Part shown: piece by piece, positions 35,716 to 43,985 of the stretch
Position numbering within the stretch: position 1 is the stretch's first letter
Layout of the letters: the number at the start of each line of letters is the position of its first letter
Assembly: GCF_003857055.1 (NCBI RefSeq)
Contig: NZ_QGSZ01000245.1
Span: forward strand, 1 to 45,515
DNA from: Micromonospora inaquosa
Lineage (GTDB): Bacteria > Actinomycetota > Actinomycetes > Mycobacteriales > Micromonosporaceae
Direction of reading: 5' to 3'
DNA length: 45,515 nucleotides
Notes under the pieces: model-generated
Database searches by the model: none
What the model saw: the letters and a program-made list of their open reading frames with translations, nothing else
Told to the model about the DNA's origin: nothing
Position numbers and translations under genes: made by a program

Positions 35716-36735
35716 GTGAAGCGGCCGACCATTGCCGACGTCGCCCAGCGCGCGGGGGTGTCCAAGGGTGCCGTGTCGTACGCGTTGAACGGGCAGCCCG
35801 GTGTCTCCGAGGCCACCCGGCAGCGCATCCTGGCCATCGCCACGGAGATCGGGTTCAGCCGGAGCAGCGCGGCCCGCGCCCTCTCCGCCGCCACCGCCGG
35901 AGCGATCGGCCTGGCCCTGTGCCGACCGGCCCGGACACTCGGCGTCGAGCCGTTCTTCATGGCGCTGATCAGCGGCGTGGAAGCCGAACTCTCCGCCCGC
36001 TCGTACGCGCTGACCCTGCAGGTGGTGGCCGACCACGACGCCGAGATCGCGGTCTACCGGCGCTGGTGGGGCGAACGACGGGTCGACGGGGTGCTCGTCT
36101 GCGACCTGCGCACCGACGACCATCGCATCCCCGCACTGGAACAGCTGCAACTGCCGGCGGTGGTGATCGGCGGCCCCGGCGGCACCGGTGAGCTGGCGAG
36201 TGTCTGGTCCGACGACGCCGCCGCGCTGACCGAGACGGTGGAGTACCTGGTCGCGCTCGGGCACCGGCGGATCGCCCGGGTCGCCGGCCTGCCCGACCTG
36301 CGGCACACCGAGATCCGCACCGACGCCTTCACGGCGGTCCGCCAACGACTCGACCTGGTCGACGCGGTCACCGTGTGGTCCGACTACACCGGCGAGGAGG
36401 GCGGCCGGGCCACCCGCCGCCTGCTCAGCTCGGCCCAACGGCCCACCGCGGTCATCTACGACAACGACGTGATGGCCATCGCCGGGCTCTCCGTCGCGCA
36501 GGAGATGGGCCTGACCGTGCCCGGCGATCTGTCCATCGTGGCCTGGGACGACTCACCGCTGTGCCGCCTGGTGCACCCGCCCCTGACGGCGCTGGGTCGG
36601 GACATCCCCGCGTACGGCGCGCACGCCGCCCGGCAACTGCTCGCCGTCGTCGCCGGGCAGCCGGCCGGCCGCGTGCAGGATGAGACGCCCCACCTCACCC
36701 CGCGCGGCAGCACCGCACCACCGCGGAGCAGGTGA
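35716..36735 (+). CDS. LacI-family transcriptional regulator
   Basis: 339 residues. The N-terminal helix-turn-helix is RPTIADVAQRAGVSKGAVSYALNGQPGVSEATRQRI with the hinge helix SSAARALSAATAGAIG. The sugar-binding domain follows, with VIYDNDVMAIAGLSVAQEMGLTVPGDLSIVAWDDSPL near the C-terminus. It is probably the regulator of the divergent beta-mannosidase. The GTG at 35716 follows AAAGGAG; the upstream frame is rejected. The stop codon forms part of a second candidate operator. The effector is not known but a mannoside is likely. Confidence 0.92.
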   Translation: MKRPTIADVAQRAGVSKGAVSYALNGQPGVSEATRQRILAIATEIGFSRSSAARALSAATAGAIGLALCRPARTLGVEPFFMALISGVEAELSARSYALTLQVVADHDAEIAVYRRWWGERRVDGVLVCDLRTDDHRIPALEQLQLPAVVIGGPGGTGELASVWSDDAAALTETVEYLVALGHRRIARVAGLPDLRHTEIRTDAFTAVRQRLDLVDAVTVWSDYTGEEGGRATRRLLSSAQRPTAVIYDNDVMAIAGLSVAQEMGLTVPGDLSIVAWDDSPLCRLVHPPLTALGRDIPAYGAHAARQLLAVVAGQPAGRVQDETPHLTPRGSTAPPRSR

Positions 36736-36744
36736 ACCGGTTAA
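36733..36744. promoter_or_regulatory. Candidate LacI operator, site 2, overlapping the lacI stop codon
   Basis: TGAACCGGTTAA contains a perfect AACCGGTT palindrome and includes the lacI TGA. With site 1 about 1.1 kb away it could support looping or roadblock repression. Its position at the 3' end is unusual. Confidence 0.5.
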
Positions 36745-36754
36745 CCTACGCGTT

Positions 36755-39178
36755 TCAGCGGGACGCTGAGGGAAACTCCTCGAAGTACGCCTCGACCCGC
36801 TCGGCCGTCGCCGGACGGGCCAACGCGAACCCCTGCCCGTACCGGCAACCACCCCGGCGTGCCCCCTCGACCTGGGTCGACGACTCCAGTTCCTCGGCGA
36901 CGACCTCGACGCCCAGCCTCTCGCCCACGTTGACCACCACATCGATCAGCGGTGGCTGCCCGTCCGACCGTGCGCCCACCAGCTCCGGGCCCACCTTGAG
37001 CAGGTCGATCGGCAGGCGGCGAAGCTGAGCCAGGGAGGCGTGCTCAGCCCGGAAATCGTCCAACGCGGTGCGCACGCCCAGCGACCGGAGCCCGGCCATC
37101 CGAGCCACCACGGTCGGCAGGTCACCGGCCACCCTCGGCTCGCTCACCTCCACCACCAGCCGCTCCGGCGGCACCCCGTACGCGGCCAGCACGGCCGCGA
37201 GGCGCTGGACGAAGTCGGGAGTGGTCAGCTCCCGGGTCGTGACGTTGACCGCCATCCACAGCTCCCGGGCACCCACCGACCAGTCGGACAACTGCCGGCA
37301 GGCCCGGTCCAGCACCCACCACTCCAACTCACCGACCAGGTCCAGATCCTCGGCGACCGGCAGCAACTCGCCCGGAAGCACAGTGCCGAGCACCGGGCTG
37401 CGCCACCGCAGCAGCGCCTCCGCACCCACCGGCTGCAAGTCGGCCAGGTCGACCACCGGCTGGTAGACGAGATCCAGTTCGCCGCGCGCCACCGCACCGG
37501 GCAGCTCGCGCTCCAGGTCGAGCCGGCGCACCAGCTGTTCCTCCAGGAACGCGTCGTACCACTCCACCCGGTCCCGGCCCAGCTGCACGGCCCGCCGCCG
37601 GGCCAGCTCGGCCTGCCGGAGCACGTCCGCCGGCCCGGCACCGCTCACCTCGGCCAGGCCGATGCTCGTCTGCACGCGCAGCATCGCGCCAGCCAGCCGG
37701 TAGGGCGGACTGAGCGCGCTCAACAGTCGGGTGCCCAGCGCGTACGCCAGCACCGGGCCGGCGGCGGTGACCACCGCGAACCCGGTACCCGCGCACCCGG
37801 CGACCAGATCGTCGGGGGCGATGACCGCGCGAGCCCGGTGCACCGCCTCGGCCAGCACGTCCTCCCGGGCCGCCGGGCCGGCCCCTTCGGCGCCGTGCAG
37901 GTCGACCAGGAGCAGCGCGCCGGCCGGCACCGGAACGTCGCCGATCGCGGCCAGGGCGTCCAGCAGGGCAGCCCGGTCGCCGGGCGTGCCGCCCGCCGCC
38001 GCGACGGGCCGGCGGTCGAGCCCCGGCCACGCGGGATTGTGATCAGGCGACCAGGTCGAGCCGGCGCCGGTCGCGGGGCCCGCGCCGTCCGGGGAGTCGG
38101 GGCCACGCTCGGGCGGCTCCGGCGTGCCCGACCAGCCTGCCGGGCCCGCACGGCGGTGCCGCAGCGACCGACCGGGCGGCCGGCGATGGGCGGCCCGCCG
38201 AACGGACGTGGGCGTTTCACCCGCGCGCAACAGCTCGCGCAGCACCAGGGGCGGCACCGCCGCCAGGGCCAACAGCACGCTCGTCCGGTCCGGTGCGCGG
38301 CCGGCGCCCAGGTGCAGACCCGACGCCAGCAGCAGCACCGCCGCGGGGAGCACCGCCCGAGGCCAGGCCGCCGCGACCGGCTCGGCTGGCTCCGCGTGGT
38401 GCGCCGCAGCCGCGGCGCCGACCGCGACGAGCAGCATTCCGAACACCAACGGGGGTACGGCCAGCAGGGCCAGCCGCCCGGCCGGTGCGGACGGCAACGC
38501 GGCCAGCAGCACCAGCCCGCCGAGGGTGAGCAGGACGCCACCCCGGCAGACCGCCGCACCCGAGCGCCGCCGCGGCCCCGCGAACGCGTTCAGCGCGGCC
38601 ATGCCCAACCCGCCGAGGGTCAGCGCGCAACCCAGCCGAACCGCAGCCGGCAGGCCGTCCTCGGGCAGCAGCAGCCAGCCGGCGAGGGCCAGACCGACGG
38701 CCGGGCCGGTCGAGTCGACCAGCCCGCGCAACCAGACGGAGGTCGCCGGCCACGAGCGGCCGGGGAGTCGGTACAGACCGCTCGCCGCGAGGGCCGCCAC
38801 GATCAGCGACCCGATCAGCACGGCGCGGGTCTGCCCGATGTCTGCCAGGGGCAGCACGACGGCGGTGAGACCGGCCGCCACCACCGCCGCGTCGAGCAGC
38901 ACGCCCGCCGCACGCGGTGTCGGGTCGGTGCCGCGCCGGGTGGCCAGCCGGGAGAGTCGCAGCCCGGCGAGCGTGGCGCCGGCACCGGCGGCCAGCGCGA
39001 TCACCACCGAGGCCGGGACTAGGTCGGCGGCACCGGCGAGGAGGAGCAGCGCCACCGCCGCGCACGTGGCGGCCTCCGGTGCCGCACGGCGGGGAATCAG
39101 GACGCGGAGCGGGTACGCGAGGAGCACGGCGGGCGCCTTCGTGAGGGGGCACGGGGGCGGTGCGGCGGTGCGGGACAT
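36755..39178 (-). CDS. Membrane protein with degenerate GGDEF and altered EAL domains
   Basis: 807 residues from the ATG at 39178. The N-terminus has ten or so hydrophobic segments, followed by a Pro/Arg/Gly-rich linker. The GGDEF-like domain (LLLVDLHGAEG, then CAGTGFAVVTAAG) has AGTGF at 463-467 in place of GGDEF, so cyclase activity is unlikely. The EAL domain keeps EAL (587-589, VGAEALLRW), NVT, EVSE and YGQGF. The loop-6 DDFGTGYSS is DDFRAEHAS and the LKID segment is LKVG, while AEGVE reads AEELE. Phosphodiesterase activity may be weak or lost, so it may act as a c-di-GMP receptor. It converges on lacI. Confidence 0.85.
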   Translation of the reverse strand: MSRTAAPPPCPLTKAPAVLLAYPLRVLIPRRAAPEAATCAAVALLLLAGAADLVPASVVIALAAGAGATLAGLRLSRLATRRGTDPTPRAAGVLLDAAVVAAGLTAVVLPLADIGQTRAVLIGSLIVAALAASGLYRLPGRSWPATSVWLRGLVDSTGPAVGLALAGWLLLPEDGLPAAVRLGCALTLGGLGMAALNAFAGPRRRSGAAVCRGGVLLTLGGLVLLAALPSAPAGRLALLAVPPLVFGMLLVAVGAAAAAHHAEPAEPVAAAWPRAVLPAAVLLLASGLHLGAGRAPDRTSVLLALAAVPPLVLRELLRAGETPTSVRRAAHRRPPGRSLRHRRAGPAGWSGTPEPPERGPDSPDGAGPATGAGSTWSPDHNPAWPGLDRRPVAAAGGTPGDRAALLDALAAIGDVPVPAGALLLVDLHGAEGAGPAAREDVLAEAVHRARAVIAPDDLVAGCAGTGFAVVTAAGPVLAYALGTRLLSALSPPYRLAGAMLRVQTSIGLAEVSGAGPADVLRQAELARRRAVQLGRDRVEWYDAFLEEQLVRRLDLERELPGAVARGELDLVYQPVVDLADLQPVGAEALLRWRSPVLGTVLPGELLPVAEDLDLVGELEWWVLDRACRQLSDWSVGARELWMAVNVTTRELTTPDFVQRLAAVLAAYGVPPERLVVEVSEPRVAGDLPTVVARMAGLRSLGVRTALDDFRAEHASLAQLRRLPIDLLKVGPELVGARSDGQPPLIDVVVNVGERLGVEVVAEELESSTQVEGARRGGCRYGQGFALARPATAERVEAYFEEFPSASR

Positions 39179-39344
39179 CGGACGTTGCGAATCCGCTGTC
39201 CACGATTGACAACGATGGACGGCCAAACTGGTTACTTGCCGGTTACTCAGGGAAAACAACGACCCGTGTCACTGTACGGTGTGCCCCAGGCTGCTGGCAC
39301 CGCCCGCCGCGAGTCGAAACGACCGGAAGTGGGATCATCGGAGG

Positions 39345-39737
39345 GTGAGTAAGCCCGACACGGTCCGCTTCCGGTACAACCAAGCCATCCTGGTGGCCGC
39401 GATCATCGCCTTCGTCGGCGCCCTGCCGCTGGCCAACGCCCGGGCCTACCTGCTGCCGGTGCTGCTCGTCCCGCTCGCCGTCGCGGTGTGGGCCTGGCGG
39501 GCCGGCACCGACGCCGACGCGCGAGGGCTGCGCCTTCGGGCGTTGGTTGGGCAACGACGGATCGACTGGGACCAGGTCCTGGAGCTGAGCACCGACCAGC
39601 GTGGGCGCGCGGTCGCCCGGCTCGACGACGGCCAGCAGGTCACCCTGCCGGCCGTCCGTGGGGCAGATCTGCCTCAGCTGGTCGCGGCAACCGGCCAGCC
39701 ACTGCCTGACGCTGGGCTGGACGCGCCCGGTCAGTAG
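39345..39737 (+). CDS. PH-domain membrane protein
   Basis: 130 residues. Two adjacent N-terminal hydrophobic segments (QAILVAAIIAFVGALPLA and YLLPVLLVPLAVAVWAW) are followed by a bacterial PH-like domain (GTDADARGLRLRALVGQRRIDWDQVLELSTDQRGRAVARLDDGQQVTLPAV). The layout matches the small actinobacterial PH-domain proteins of the CFP-6 group. The GTG at 39345 has GGAGG immediately before it, which is too close for normal initiation, so the start is tentative. It overlaps the next gene by 7 bp, tail to tail. Function unknown. Confidence 0.78.
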   Translation: MSKPDTVRFRYNQAILVAAIIAFVGALPLANARAYLLPVLLVPLAVAVWAWRAGTDADARGLRLRALVGQRRIDWDQVLELSTDQRGRAVARLDDGQQVTLPAVRGADLPQLVAATGQPLPDAGLDAPGQ

Positions 39738-40657
39738 CCGTCGACCACCCTGTTGATCAGCGGTTGCCCGGCGGCGAACCGGCGTACCTGGTCGCCCACC
39801 AGTCGGTAGGCCCGCGGCAGCAAACCCCGCACCGACCCGGCCACGTGCGGGGTGAGCAGCACGTTCGGCATGGTCCAGAGCGGGGAGTCGGCGGGCAGCG
39901 GCTCCGGATCGGTGACGTCCAGCGCCGCCGAGATCCGACCGGTGCCCAGCTCGGCGACGAGCGCCTCGGTCTGCGCCACCGGCCCCCGGGCGGCGTTGAC
40001 CAACAGGGCCCCGTCCGCCATCGCGGCCAGGAACGCCTTGTCGATCAGCCCACGGGTCTGGTCGGTGAGCGGCACCAGCACCACCACCACGTCCGCCTCG
40101 GGCAGCAGCCGGGGCAGCTCCTCGACGGCGTGCACCCCCTGCTCCGGCCGGGCCGTCCTGGCGACCAGGGTGAAGCTCACGTCGAAGGGGGCGAGCCGGT
40201 CGCGCACCGCGGTGCCGATCGAGCCGGCGCCGATGATGAGCACCCGCTTGCCGGTCAGCTCGTCGGTCGGGGCGTTCTCCGCGTTCGCCCAGCGCCGCTC
40301 GGCCTGGGCGCGGACGAACGCCGGGAACGCCCGGAGCTGGGCGAGGATCGCGGTGACGACCCACTCGGCGGTGGAGGGGTCGTGCACGCCCCGGGCGTCG
40401 CAGAGCGTGACAGCCGGCGGGGTCCGACCGGCCCAGGCGTCCGCCCCGGCCGAGAGCAACTGCACCACCGCCAGGTCGGGCAGCTCACGCAGCACCGCCG
40501 TCCCGTCCGAGCCACCCAGGAACGGCGGCACCCAGAAGCGGACATCCGCCGCCTCGGACGGCATCCGGTCGGTGTGCTCGAAGACCTCCACGGTCACGTC
40601 CGGGGGCAGCTCGCCCAGGAGGTTCAGGCCGGCCTGGTGCGGAATCCATACCTTCAC
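39731..40657 (-). CDS. D-isomer-specific 2-hydroxyacid dehydrogenase
   Basis: 308-residue NAD(P)-dependent oxidoreductase of the phosphoglycerate dehydrogenase/GhrA superfamily. The Rossmann motif is GKRVLIIGAGSIGTAVRDRL. Catalytic Arg is in NAARGPVAQTEAL, Glu in DVTDPEPLPADSPLW and His in TPHVAGSV. There is no ACT domain, so it is not a SerA. The substrate could be glyoxylate, hydroxypyruvate or another 2-ketoacid. The GTG at 40657 is chosen, with TATCGT eight bases upstream as a possible leaderless promoter. The upstream frame from 40735 is rejected as non-homologous. Confidence 0.88.
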   Translation of the reverse strand: MKVWIPHQAGLNLLGELPPDVTVEVFEHTDRMPSEAADVRFWVPPFLGGSDGTAVLRELPDLAVVQLLSAGADAWAGRTPPAVTLCDARGVHDPSTAEWVVTAILAQLRAFPAFVRAQAERRWANAENAPTDELTGKRVLIIGAGSIGTAVRDRLAPFDVSFTLVARTARPEQGVHAVEELPRLLPEADVVVVLVPLTDQTRGLIDKAFLAAMADGALLVNAARGPVAQTEALVAELGTGRISAALDVTDPEPLPADSPLWTMPNVLLTPHVAGSVRGLLPRAYRLVGDQVRRFAAGQPLINRVVDGY

Positions 40658-40842
40658 GTCCGCCGACGATAGTCCCCGTCGGCGCGGAGGGTGCGGGCAC
40701 GGCGGCGAACCGGCACCCCGGGCGATGGCGCACACGGCCGCGGCGGGCGAGACTCAGCACAGCGATGTTCCAACCAGTCCCCCGCGAGGTATAAGGAAGG
40801 GTCGGAGGGCCGGTCCGCCTCCGCCCGGCAGACAGGTGCACG

Positions 40843-42660
40843 ATGATCGACGGCTCCCCCGCCTCCGCCCGGCGTTCGATTGCGCCCCCCTCGGTGCTCG
40901 GCGACCCGGCGCGGTTGCGCGCGCTCGCCGACACCGGGCTGGACGCCGCTCCGGACGAAGCGTTCGACCGGTTCGCCCGGCTGGTCAGCGATCTGTTGGA
41001 CGTGCCGGTCGCGCTGGTCTCGCTGGTCTCCGCCGACCGGCAGTTCTTCCCGGGCGCGGTCGGTCTGCCGGAGCCCTGGTCGGAGCACCGACAGACCCCG
41101 CTGAGTCACTCGTTCTGTCAGCACGTGGTGGACATCGAGGTGCCGATGGTGCTGCCGGACGCCAGGCTCTACCCCCGCGTCCGGGACAACCTGGCCATCG
41201 ACGACCTCGGCGTGGTCGCGTACGCCGGGATGCCGCTGACCGACCTCTCCGGCCGGGTGCTCGGCTCGCTCTGCGCCATCGACAGCAAGCCCCGCGACTG
41301 GACGGCTGCGCAGCTGCGGACCTTGGCCGACCTGGCCGCCGCCTGCTCGTCGGAGCTGCGACTGCGGATCGCCCTCGACGGCGCGCAGGAGGCGCGGCGG
41401 CGGGTCGTGCAGGCGCATGAGCGGTTGGAGCTGCTGGCCGGGGTGAGCGAGACGCTGGCCGACACCCTCGACGTGGGCACCGCGCTGCGCCGGCTCGCCG
41501 CCACCATGGTGCCGTTGCTGGCCGACTGGTGCCTGCTCACCCTGATCGGGCCGACCGGTCTGCCCCGCGAGGTGGTCTCGGTGCACCGGGACCCGGCCCG
41601 CGCGGTGGACGTCGACCGCTTCGCTGAGCTGCTACGCACCGGGCTGAGCCCTGATTCGATCATCCGAGCGGTGCTCCGGACCGGCCAGCCCCGGCTCGGC
41701 AGCGTGGCGTCCCTGGCCGACGTGGAGCGGGGCACCACCCATCCGGAGATGGCGACGATCGCGGCCCGGCTGGGCATCGCCTCCTACCTGAGCGTTCCGG
41801 TGCGGGGCGTCGGCGGCACGGTGCTCGGGGCGATCACCCTCGTCAACGGCGGCCAACGTCAGCAGTTCGACGACCGGGACCTGCTCACCGCTGTCGACAT
41901 CGGCCGCCGGGCCGGCCAGGCAGTCGGCAACAGTTCGATGTACGGCGAGCAGCGGCACGTCGCCGAGGTGCTGCAACACAGCATGTTGCCCCGGCTGCCG
42001 GTGGTGGCGGAGCTGGAGCTGGCGGCCCGCTACCAGCCGGCAGCCGACCGGGTGGAGGTGGGCGGTGACTGGTACGACGCCTTCATGCAGCCCGACGGCG
42101 ACCTGATCGCGGCGATCGGGGACGTGGCCGGGCACGACATCGAGGCTGCGGCGACCATGGGCCAGCTGCGCAACCTGGTGCGGGGCAACGCCTTCGGCCG
42201 CCCGGACGCGGTCGGGTCACTGCTGAGCGACCTGGATGGCGCCATCCGAGGCCTGCGGCTGCCGATCGCCGCCACCGCGACGCTGGTCCGGATCTGTCCG
42301 CAGCGCGCCGGTGTGCGCGAGGTGACCTGGTCCAACGCCGGGCACCCGCCGGCCCTGGTGGTCCGCGTCGGCGGGGCGGTCGAGGTCCTGGCGGCGACGC
42401 CGGAGCCGCTGCTCGGCCTGGCCCGCCCGTCGCGGCGGAGCAGCCACTCGACCAGCCTGGCCACCGGTGACACCCTGCTGCTCTACACCGACGGGTTGAT
42501 CGAACGACGGGACCGCTCCATCGACGACGGGTTGGTCGAGCTGATGGGCCGGCTGTCCGGCACCCACACGCTGCCCCTCGACGACCTGTGCGACCTGCTG
42601 CTCGCCTCGATCCGGCACCGTGAGGACGACACCGCGTTGCTGGCCGTACGGGCACGGTGA
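40843..42660 (+). CDS. GAF-GAF-SpoIIE (PP2C-type) phosphatase
   Basis: 605 residues. The first GAF domain is at ~20-175 (DRFARLVSDLLDVPVALVSLV, SFCQHVV, AYAGMPLTDLSGRVLGSLCAID), then a short helix and a second GAF at ~190-365. The SpoIIE/RsbU phosphatase domain begins near 370, with metal-binding VGGDWYDAF, IGDVAGHD, NAGHPP, YTDGLIERR and DDTALLAVR all intact. Such proteins usually dephosphorylate anti-anti-sigma factors in response to small ligands or light sensed by GAF. No anti-sigma kinase, anti-anti-sigma or sigma gene adjoins. It is divergent from the dehydrogenase gene. Confidence 0.92.
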   Translation: MIDGSPASARRSIAPPSVLGDPARLRALADTGLDAAPDEAFDRFARLVSDLLDVPVALVSLVSADRQFFPGAVGLPEPWSEHRQTPLSHSFCQHVVDIEVPMVLPDARLYPRVRDNLAIDDLGVVAYAGMPLTDLSGRVLGSLCAIDSKPRDWTAAQLRTLADLAAACSSELRLRIALDGAQEARRRVVQAHERLELLAGVSETLADTLDVGTALRRLAATMVPLLADWCLLTLIGPTGLPREVVSVHRDPARAVDVDRFAELLRTGLSPDSIIRAVLRTGQPRLGSVASLADVERGTTHPEMATIAARLGIASYLSVPVRGVGGTVLGAITLVNGGQRQQFDDRDLLTAVDIGRRAGQAVGNSSMYGEQRHVAEVLQHSMLPRLPVVAELELAARYQPAADRVEVGGDWYDAFMQPDGDLIAAIGDVAGHDIEAAATMGQLRNLVRGNAFGRPDAVGSLLSDLDGAIRGLRLPIAATATLVRICPQRAGVREVTWSNAGHPPALVVRVGGAVEVLAATPEPLLGLARPSRRSSHSTSLATGDTLLLYTDGLIERRDRSIDDGLVELMGRLSGTHTLPLDDLCDLLLASIRHREDDTALLAVRAR

Positions 42661-42739
42661 CCGGCCCACCGGGGCGCGTCGAGCGGGTCCGTTGGCACCC
42701 GTTGGATCTCGACGGGCCCGGCCGGGCCGCCCGGCGGGC

Positions 42740-42755
42740 TACCCTGGGCCGGGTG
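42740..42755 (+). promoter_or_regulatory. Leaderless promoter of the sugar dehydrogenase gene
   Basis: TACCCT, seven bases, then GTG at 42753: the TANNNT-start spacing of leaderless transcripts. It supports the internal start over the GTG at 42657, which overlaps the phosphatase gene stop. Confidence 0.5.
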
Positions 42756-43925
42756 AGCGCCCGTCCCCCGTACCCTCGCATCCGCCGCCTCCGGGTGGCC
42801 GTCGCGGCGTCCTGCGCGGCTCTGCTGTTCACCGCCGGTTGCAGTTTCGGTGAGCCGGAGCCCGACCCGGCCGGCGAACCGCCCAACCTGCCGACCCCGT
42901 CCGTGGCGGCGAGCCCCGGCGGTGCCAGCCAGCAGGCGGTGGCGACCGTGCTGGCCAAGGGTCTGCGGGTGCCCTGGGCCATTGCCTTCCTGCCGGACGG
43001 CGGCGCGCTGGTCACCGAGCGGGACAACGGCCGGATCCTGCAGGTCGGGCCCGAGTCCGGGCCGGACGGGCTGCGGGTCCGACCGGTGCAGACCATCCCC
43101 GACGTGGCGGCGGCGGGCGAGGGTGGCCTGCTCGGCATCGCCGTCTCCCCCGACTACGCCCGGGACCGGACGCTGTTCGTCTACTACACCGCCGAGCGGG
43201 ACAACCGGGTCGCCCGGCTGCAACTCGGCGGGCCGGCCACCCCGATCCTCACCGGCATTCCCAAAGCCAATGTGCACAACGGCGGTGGGCTGGGCTTCGG
43301 CCCGGACAAGCAGCTCTACGTCAGCACTGGTGACGCCGGTCAGCGCCCGCTCTCGCAGGATGTGAAGAGCCTCGGCGGCAAGATCCTCCGGATCAACCCG
43401 GAGGGCAAGCCCGCCGCCGGCAATCCGTACCCCAACTCGCCGGTCTGGTCGATGGGGCACCGCAACGTGCAGGGTTTCGCCTGGGACGCCGCGAAGCGGA
43501 TGTACGCCGTCGAGTTCGGCCAGAACACCTGGGACGAGATCAACCAGATCACCAAGGGCGGCAACTACGGCTGGCCGGAGGTCGAGGGTCAGGCCGGCGA
43601 CAAGCGGTTCACCGACCCGATCGCGCAGTGGGCGACCTCGGACGCGTCCTGCTCCGGTCTGGCCGCCACGGAGAGGCTGCTGGTCACCGGTTGCCTGCGC
43701 GGCAAGCGCCTCTGGGTGATGGAGCTGACCGACACCGGCACGCTGCTCGGTCAGCCCAGTGAGCTGCTCACCAACCGCTACGGTCGGCTACGCGCGGTGG
43801 CCGCGGCACCGGACGGGTCGCTCTGGGTGAGCACCTCCAACCACGACGGGCGGGGCAACCCGGCCGGCGACGACGACCGGCTGCTGCGGGTGGTCTTCGC
43901 GGGCGGTGACGGCGGGCGCAGCTGA
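42753..43925 (+). CDS. PQQ-dependent sugar dehydrogenase-like lipoprotein
   Basis: 390 residues. A basic N-terminus and hydrophobic core end in TAGC (lipobox, Cys near residue 30), so it is an exported lipoprotein. After a Pro-rich linker the domain is a six-bladed beta-propeller of the soluble glucose/sorbosone dehydrogenase type. LRVPWAIAFLPDGGALVTERDNGRI, GEGGLLGIAVSPDY, NVHNGGGLGFGPDKQLYVSTGD, LGGKILRINPEGK, GHRNVQGFAWD and NYGWPEVEG are its landmarks. Ligands for Ca and PQQ are partly visible. The actual sugar and electron acceptor are unknown. The true cofactor use is an inference from the family. Confidence 0.87.
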   Translation: MSARPPYPRIRRLRVAVAASCAALLFTAGCSFGEPEPDPAGEPPNLPTPSVAASPGGASQQAVATVLAKGLRVPWAIAFLPDGGALVTERDNGRILQVGPESGPDGLRVRPVQTIPDVAAAGEGGLLGIAVSPDYARDRTLFVYYTAERDNRVARLQLGGPATPILTGIPKANVHNGGGLGFGPDKQLYVSTGDAGQRPLSQDVKSLGGKILRINPEGKPAAGNPYPNSPVWSMGHRNVQGFAWDAAKRMYAVEFGQNTWDEINQITKGGNYGWPEVEGQAGDKRFTDPIAQWATSDASCSGLAATERLLVTGCLRGKRLWVMELTDTGTLLGQPSELLTNRYGRLRAVAAAPDGSLWVSTSNHDGRGNPAGDDDRLLRVVFAGGDGGRS

Positions 43926-43985
43926 TTTCGTCACCATCCGTTCAGGTTTATCAAGATCTTCTGATGGGCAGGTCAGACTTTCAGC

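Noticed and set aside
37040..39022. 660-codon frame opposite the degenerate GGDEF-EAL gene
   Set aside because: Low-complexity antisense reading; the minus-strand EAL domain is unmistakable.
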